NCBI GenBank assembly: GCA_964036045.1
Contig: OZ038394.1
Coordinates: 2,149,379-2,213,378, forward strand
Direction: 5' to 3'
Length of the DNA: 64,000 nucleotides
From: Eutreptiella sp. 'Long Island Sound 2002'
Taxonomy: Eukaryota; Euglenozoa; Euglenophyceae; Eutreptiales; Eutreptiaceae
Below are positions 59,400 to 64,000 of the stretch, piece after piece; the stretch's first letter is position 1; the number at the start of each line of letters is the position of its first letter. The notes under the pieces are model-generated. The model was given only the letters and a program-made list of their open reading frames with translations. It had not been told where the DNA came from and did no database searches. The position numbers and the translations under genes are program-made.

Positions 59400-61560
59400 G
59401 TCCTGGGTGGGTGTTTTTGGGCACGGTTTGTGGTGTTGTCCCTTTGCTGGCTCTTTTTCTTTTTTTTTTTTTTTTTGCTACTCCCCGCCACTCCTGGCTG
59501 GGTTTCGCTGCTGCTGGTGGTTGGCGGTCCCCGCCACTCCTGGCTGGGGTCCGCTGGCGGCGGTGGTGTGTGGTGTGTGGTGTGTGGTGTGTGGTGGTGG
59601 TGTGTTGGTGGGGTTGTGGCTGGTGTGTGGTGTGGTTGGTCCCTGGCCACTCCTGGCGGAGGTTCCTCTGTGCTACTCCCTGCCACTCCTGGCTGGGTTT
59701 CGCTGCCGGTGGTGGTGGGCGGTCCCCGCCACTCCTGGCTGGGGTCCGCTGGCGGCGGTGGTGTGTGATGTGTGGTGTGTGGTGTGTGGTGTGTGGCGGT
59801 GGTGTGTTGGTGGGGCTGTGGCTGGTGTGTGGTGTGGTTGGTCCCTCGCCACTCCTGGCGGGGGTTCCTGTGTGCTACTCCCCGCCACTCCTGGCTGGGT
59901 TTCGCTGCCGGTGGTGGTGGGCGGTCCCCGCCACTCCTGGCTGGGGTCCGCTGGCGGCGGTGGTGTGTGGTGTGTGGTTTGTGGTGTGTGGTGTGTGGCG
60001 GTGGTGTGTTGTTGGGGTTGTGGCTGGTGTGTGGTGTGGTTGGTCCCTCGCCACTCCTGGCGGAGGTTCCTGTGTGCTACTCCCCGCCACTCCTGGCTGG
60101 GTTTTGCTGCCGGTGGTGGTGGGCGGTCCCCGCCACTCCTGGCTGGGGTCCGCTGGCGGCGGTGGTGTGTGGTGTGTGGTGTGTGGCGGTGGTGTGCTGG
60201 TGGGGTTGTGGCTGGTGTGCGGTGTGGTTGGTCCCTCGCCACTCCTGGCGGTGGTTCCCGTGTGCTACTCCCCGCCACTCCTGGCTGGGTTTCGCTGCCG
60301 GTGGTGGTGGGCGGTCCCCGCCACTCCTGGCTGGGGTCCGCTGGCGGCGGTGGTGTGTGGTGTGTGGTGTGTGGCGGTGGTGTGTTGGTGGGGTTGTGGC
60401 TGGTGTGTGGTGTGGTTGGTCCCTCGCCACTCCTGGCGGAGGTTCCTGTGTGCTACTCCCCGCCACTCCTGGCTGGGTTTCGCTGCCGGTGGTGGTGGGC
60501 GGTCCCCGCCACTCCTGGCTGGGGTCCGCTGGCGGCGGTGGTGTGTGGTGTGCGGCGCCGGTGTGTTGGTGGGGTTGTGGCTGGTGTGTGGTGTGGTTGG
60601 TCCCTCGCCACTCCTGGCGGAGGTTCCTGTGTGCTACTCCCCGCCACTCCTGGCTGGGTTTTGCTGCCGGTGGTGGTGGGCGGTCCCCGCCACTCCTGGC
60701 TGGGGTCCGCTGGCGGCGGTGGTGTGTGGTGTTTGGTGTATGGTGTGTGGCGGTGGTGTGTTGGTGGGGTCGTGGCTGGTGTGTGGTGTGGTTGGTCCCT
60801 CGCCACTCCTGGCGGAGGTTCCTGTGTGCTACTCCCCGCCACTCCTGGCTGGGTTTCGCTGCCGGTGGTGGTTGGCGGTCCCCGCCACTCCTGGCTGGGG
60901 TCCGCTGGCGGCGGTGGTGTGTGGTGTGTGGTGTGTGGTGTGTGGCGGTGGTGTGTTGGTGGGGTTGTGGCTGGTGTGTGGTGTGGTTGGTCCCTCGCCA
61001 CTCCTGGCGGAGGTTCCTGTGTGCTACTCCCCGCCACTCCTGGCTGGGTTTCGCTGCCGGTGGTGGTGGGCGGTCCCCGCCACTCCTGGCTGGGGTCCGC
61101 TGGCGGCGGTGGTGTGTGGTGTGCGGCGCCGGTGTGTTGGTGGGGTTGTGGCTGGTGTGGTGTGGTTGGTCCCTCGCCACTCCTGGCGAAGGTTCCTGTG
61201 TGCTACTCCCCGCCACTCCTGGCTGGGTTTTGCTGCCGGTGGTGGTGGGCGGTCCCCGCCACTCCTGGCTGGGGTCCGCTGGCGGCGGTGGTGTGTGGTG
61301 TTTGGTGTGTGGTGTGTGGCGGTGGTGTGTTGGTGGGGTTGTGGCTGGTGTGTGGTGTGGTTGGTCCCTCGCCACTCCTGGCGGAGGTTCCTGTGTGCTA
61401 CTCCCCGCCACTCCTGGCTGGGTTTCGCTGCCGGTGGTGGTGGGCGGTCCCCGCCACTCCTGGCTGGGGTCCGCTGGCGGCGGTGGTGTGTGGTGTTTGG
61501 TGTGTGGTGTGTGGCGGTGGTGTGTTGGTGGGGTTGTGGCTGGTGTGTGGTGTGGTTGGT
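59400..61560 (+). repeat. GC-rich minisatellite, about 180-200 bp units with nested heptamer
   Basis: The anchor TGGTTGGTCCCT recurs at 59633, 59835, 60037, 60225, 60413, 60594, 60789, 60984, 61163, 61358 and 61553. Spacings are 202, 202, 188, 188, 181, 195, 195, 179, 195 and 195 bp. All but one differ by multiples of 7, explained by 1-4 copies of the heptamer GTGTGGT. Each unit holds three GCCACTCCTGGC motifs. Very long open frames exist on both strands (over 1000 codons on plus), but only because A is rare, so stop codons are nearly impossible either way. They are not called as genes. Confidence 0.93.
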
Positions 61561-62520
61561 CCCTTGCTGTGTGTGTTTGTCCCTTGCTGCCCTTCTCCTT
61601 GGTCTTGGTGTGTGTGCTTTTTCGTCTTGCGGTTTTTGTCGCTTCTGCTCGGTGCTCTGTGCCGTGTGTTGTGCTGTGCTGTGTTTCCCGGGTTGCGGCG
61701 CCGCGTTGCGCTGCTGCGCGTTGTGTCACCCGGTGTTGTGCTGTTGTGTGCTGTGTTGTTTTGCTGCGCTCGGTTGGTGCCGCTGCTCGTCGTGCCGTGC
61801 CCTCTGGTGCTCCCCGTCGCCCTGGGGCCTTGTGCTTTGCGGCGCTCCGTTTTGCGGTGTTCCTCCGCGCTGTTTGTGTTTTGTCGTTTCGTGCTGGTGT
61901 GTGCTGTTGTTCGCCGCTCTGCTTTGTGCTGTGTGTGTCCTTGCGTGCTGTGCTGTGCATTCCCTGTCCTCTCCGCTCTGTGTGGTGCTGTGCTTTGCTG
62001 TGCTGGTGCGCTTGCGTTGTGCTGTTCGTGTGGTGCCTGTTGTTGCTGGCGCCAGGTGCTGTGGTGCGCTGCCGTGTGTTGTGCTGTTTCCTTTCGTGTG
62101 CTGTGGTGCGGTGCTAGGTCTGGTGGCCCGTGGTTGTCTGCTGGTGCCGTGCTGTGGCGCCCTGCTGTCCGTTTTGCTTTGTTGGTGGTGTTGGTTTGTG
62201 TCTTTTCCCTGTGTGTACGGTGCTGTGTTGCGCTGTGCGTCGTGTTGTTCGGTTCCGGTTGCGTCTGCGCTGTTGTTGGTGCCTCGTGCTGTGGCGTGTC
62301 CCTGGGTGTTGTGGTGTCTCCCTGGGCTTTCTGCGGTGTGGTGGTGCCGGTCTGGTGTGTCGTGGTGTCTTGCTGTGCTGTGCGTTGTCCTGTGGTGTCC
62401 TGCGCCCTGTGCTGTGTCGTGCGTTGCTGTGCTGCCTTGCGGTGTTGTGCTGGTGGGCTGTGCTGTGCGGTTGTCTGCGCTGCTGGTGTTTGTTTTTCCT
62501 TTTGTCCTCTTTTCCTTTGC
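61561..62520 (+). repeat. Nearly A-free T/G/C-rich low-complexity stretch
   Basis: GTGCTGTG and TGTTGTGCTG-like words dominate. A is almost absent on the plus strand for about 950 bases. Open frames here continue those of the minisatellite and are not credible genes. Confidence 0.8.
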
Positions 62521-63110
62521 TAAATACCCCTGCTGTTTTTCCTTGCCTTTGAAAAATTTCCGTTAACAAAAAATTTTTTTCGTTTCTCCTTAGAAAATCA
62601 TTCTCTACGCACCTCACGCACGCAGGCAAGCAGCAATACCAAGGTGAAATTTCTGACTTACGCGCTGCCACGCGGCCGCGAAGATGGTGGTCTTGCTTGC
62701 AAGGGGTTGACCGCGTTTCCCCCAGGGCCGGTCGCCTAAGCTGACGAAAAGGAGTGAGGGGGGGCACGAGGGAAGGGGGGTGGGTGCATGGAGAAGGAAA
62801 GAAAAGGAAGGGAAGCAGGGCGAAGGGACGCGGCGGCTTAGAAACAATTTTTTCGAGTTTTACGCGCTGCTCGCGACGCGTTTTTCTTTGCGCCTACGGC
62901 TAGTTAGATGACGAGAGGGACGGCGTTAGGGTCCTACGAGCGTTACGGTTGTTACGGCGCTAACTTTTCACCAATTTCACGTCGAAAAATTTCTCGTCGC
63001 GTTTTGACGTGTTTCGCAGCGCGCTTTTTGGCCTAAGCGTTTTTTATGCTAATTAGCTTTAATTTCAGATATTTAGAAAATTTTTTCATCGTGTTTTACT
63101 TATCTTTTAA
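62521..63110. other. Non-coding spacer with purine-rich dispersed repeat
   Basis: Begins with AT-rich sequence, then the repeat related to 47048-47160 (62724-62840), then AT-rich sequence up to the rearranged E1-family copy. No gene. Confidence 0.5.
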
Positions 63111-63150
63111 TTTCAAGGTGGGTCACGGACAGTTCCGGGAGCGCCACGAG
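63111..63150 (+). repeat. 40-bp fragment of E1-family pol 3' part
   Basis: Matches 32100-32139, between integrase and chromodomain of E1. Joined within about 3 bases to a protease-region segment that normally lies about 6 kb upstream. Confidence 0.9.
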
Positions 63151-63153
63151 GTC

Positions 63154-64000
63154 GCCCATTGTCCGCGACCTGCACCAGTCGCTTGTTGAGCTTCTGGAAC
63201 GGCCGGAGATCCTGAGCTTGCACGCCGTGCGCCGTGTTGGACGGGAGCGGCAGTTGCACCTTAAGGTCCGTGCCTTATGCGGGGAAGTGGAAAAGGTCTT
63301 CGACGTGTTGGTCGACACGGGAGCACAGGTCAGCTTGGTCAAGGCTGGCCTACTTCATCCAGAGTGTTTGACTGACAGTCGGAAACCTGTCAGGCTGAAG
63401 GTGGCAAACGGCCAGTACATGGTGGGAGGCACGAAGGAAGCGGCCATCGGGCTGCAGTTCGTGAACCATGGTCAGCTGAGCCGCCCAGACCTCGGCAAGG
63501 AAATCCTCCTGCAACGTCGCTTCTACGAGGCCGAGATGGACTGGGACATGATCGTTGGGTACGACTTCATGATGGAGACGGACTCCGGCGTCCTCCCGAC
63601 CCAGGCCTCCATGACCCTGTACCAGGACGACCAGCTCTCGTGGCTTTCGTCACCTGAGCACCATGTGGAATGCCAATGGATCCACCCGGAACGCAATCAG
63701 CTCGAAGTGGCCGCGCTGGACACTGAGCCAACTGGGCCAGCAAACCAGGAGTACGGCGTAATGCCGGAAGTGGCGAACCGAGTGGTTGCGGACTTGGGAG
63801 CCTCGGATCTGGCCCTGGATGCGTTCTCTTCAGGAACCTCCGCCCATCTTCGGGTTTGTGAGAAGTACTGGAGCGCCCAGGACTCCGCGTGGAAAAAGCA
63901 CTGGGCTCTGCATCAGGGCTTGATGTGGATCCATTGCCCCCCATGGGACATTCCAAGAGCGATAGCGAAGATTCGCAAGGACCCCTCCAAGGCAGTGCTG
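63154..64000 (+). pseudogene. pol: Third E1-family Pol copy, 5'-truncated, runs off the window
   Basis: Open from CCC at 63155 to the window end (282 codons). Carries the protease (VDTGAQ), the linker without E1m, and the methyltransferase-like region, where the motif reads HCPPW, against HCPRW in E1. It lacks Gag, the UAG site and any start codon at its left edge. Whether RT and integrase follow cannot be seen here. Confidence 0.88.

Noticed and set aside
59360-62566. Open frames of more than 1000 codons on the plus strand and 627 on the minus strand
   Set aside because: They overlap in several frames and both strands, follow a tandem repeat, and exist because A is nearly absent, so stop codons cannot form.

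Overview
The window is nuclear DNA of a eukaryote. It carries one spliced protein-kinase gene with short GT-AG introns (74-139 bp, plus one of 323 bp), a kilobase-scale satellite, tRNA-like SINE heads, a large minisatellite, and about 40 kb of nested Ty3/Gypsy-type LTR retrotransposons. Compact introns, GC-rich retroelement coding and dense repeats suggest a protist or unicellular alga. I cannot place it more precisely from the sequence.

Layout. 1-3651: tandem satellite of 1052-1093 bp units. 3788-6000: MAP-kinase-like gene in at least eight exons, with a possible last exon at 8790-9050 after a long intron. 9-18 kb: mostly non-coding, with a hairpin-rich MITE-like element, a small orphan ORF followed by 101-bp tandem repeats, and tRNA-like SINE heads. 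18147-36995: a complete 18.8-kb LTR retrotransposon (called E1 here) with 3-kb LTRs, GTAG target duplications, Gag, an in-frame UAG, then Pol (protease, a Dam-methyltransferase-like region, RT, RNase H, integrase, chromodomain). A small LTR element (E1m) sits inside its protease region. About 37000-46930, minus strand: an older, mutated LTR element of a second lineage (E3) with the same overall plan. It is interrupted by a 2.2-kb non-autonomous LTR element (E4) with GATC target duplications. 47231-58830: a broken sister of E1 (E2), with a 2.9-kb foreign insertion in gag and an abrupt 3' truncation at a GGTA microsatellite. 59400-61560: GC-rich minisatellite with a nested heptamer, followed by about 1 kb of nearly A-free sequence. 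63111-64000: a third, rearranged E1-family copy running off the end.

How the parts relate. E1, E1m and E4 share an identical 11-base polypurine tract, similar LTR ends and 4-bp target duplications. This suggests that an E1-type autonomous element mobilises the small ones. Gag and Pol of both lineages lie in one frame separated by a single UAG, which points to stop-codon readthrough. Both lineages carry a methyltransferase-like segment between protease and reverse transcriptase. The E1m insertion lies between a GT and an AG whose joining would restore the Pol frame, so it could act as an intron. The only clear host gene is the kinase; everything beyond about 18 kb is mobile or repetitive DNA.
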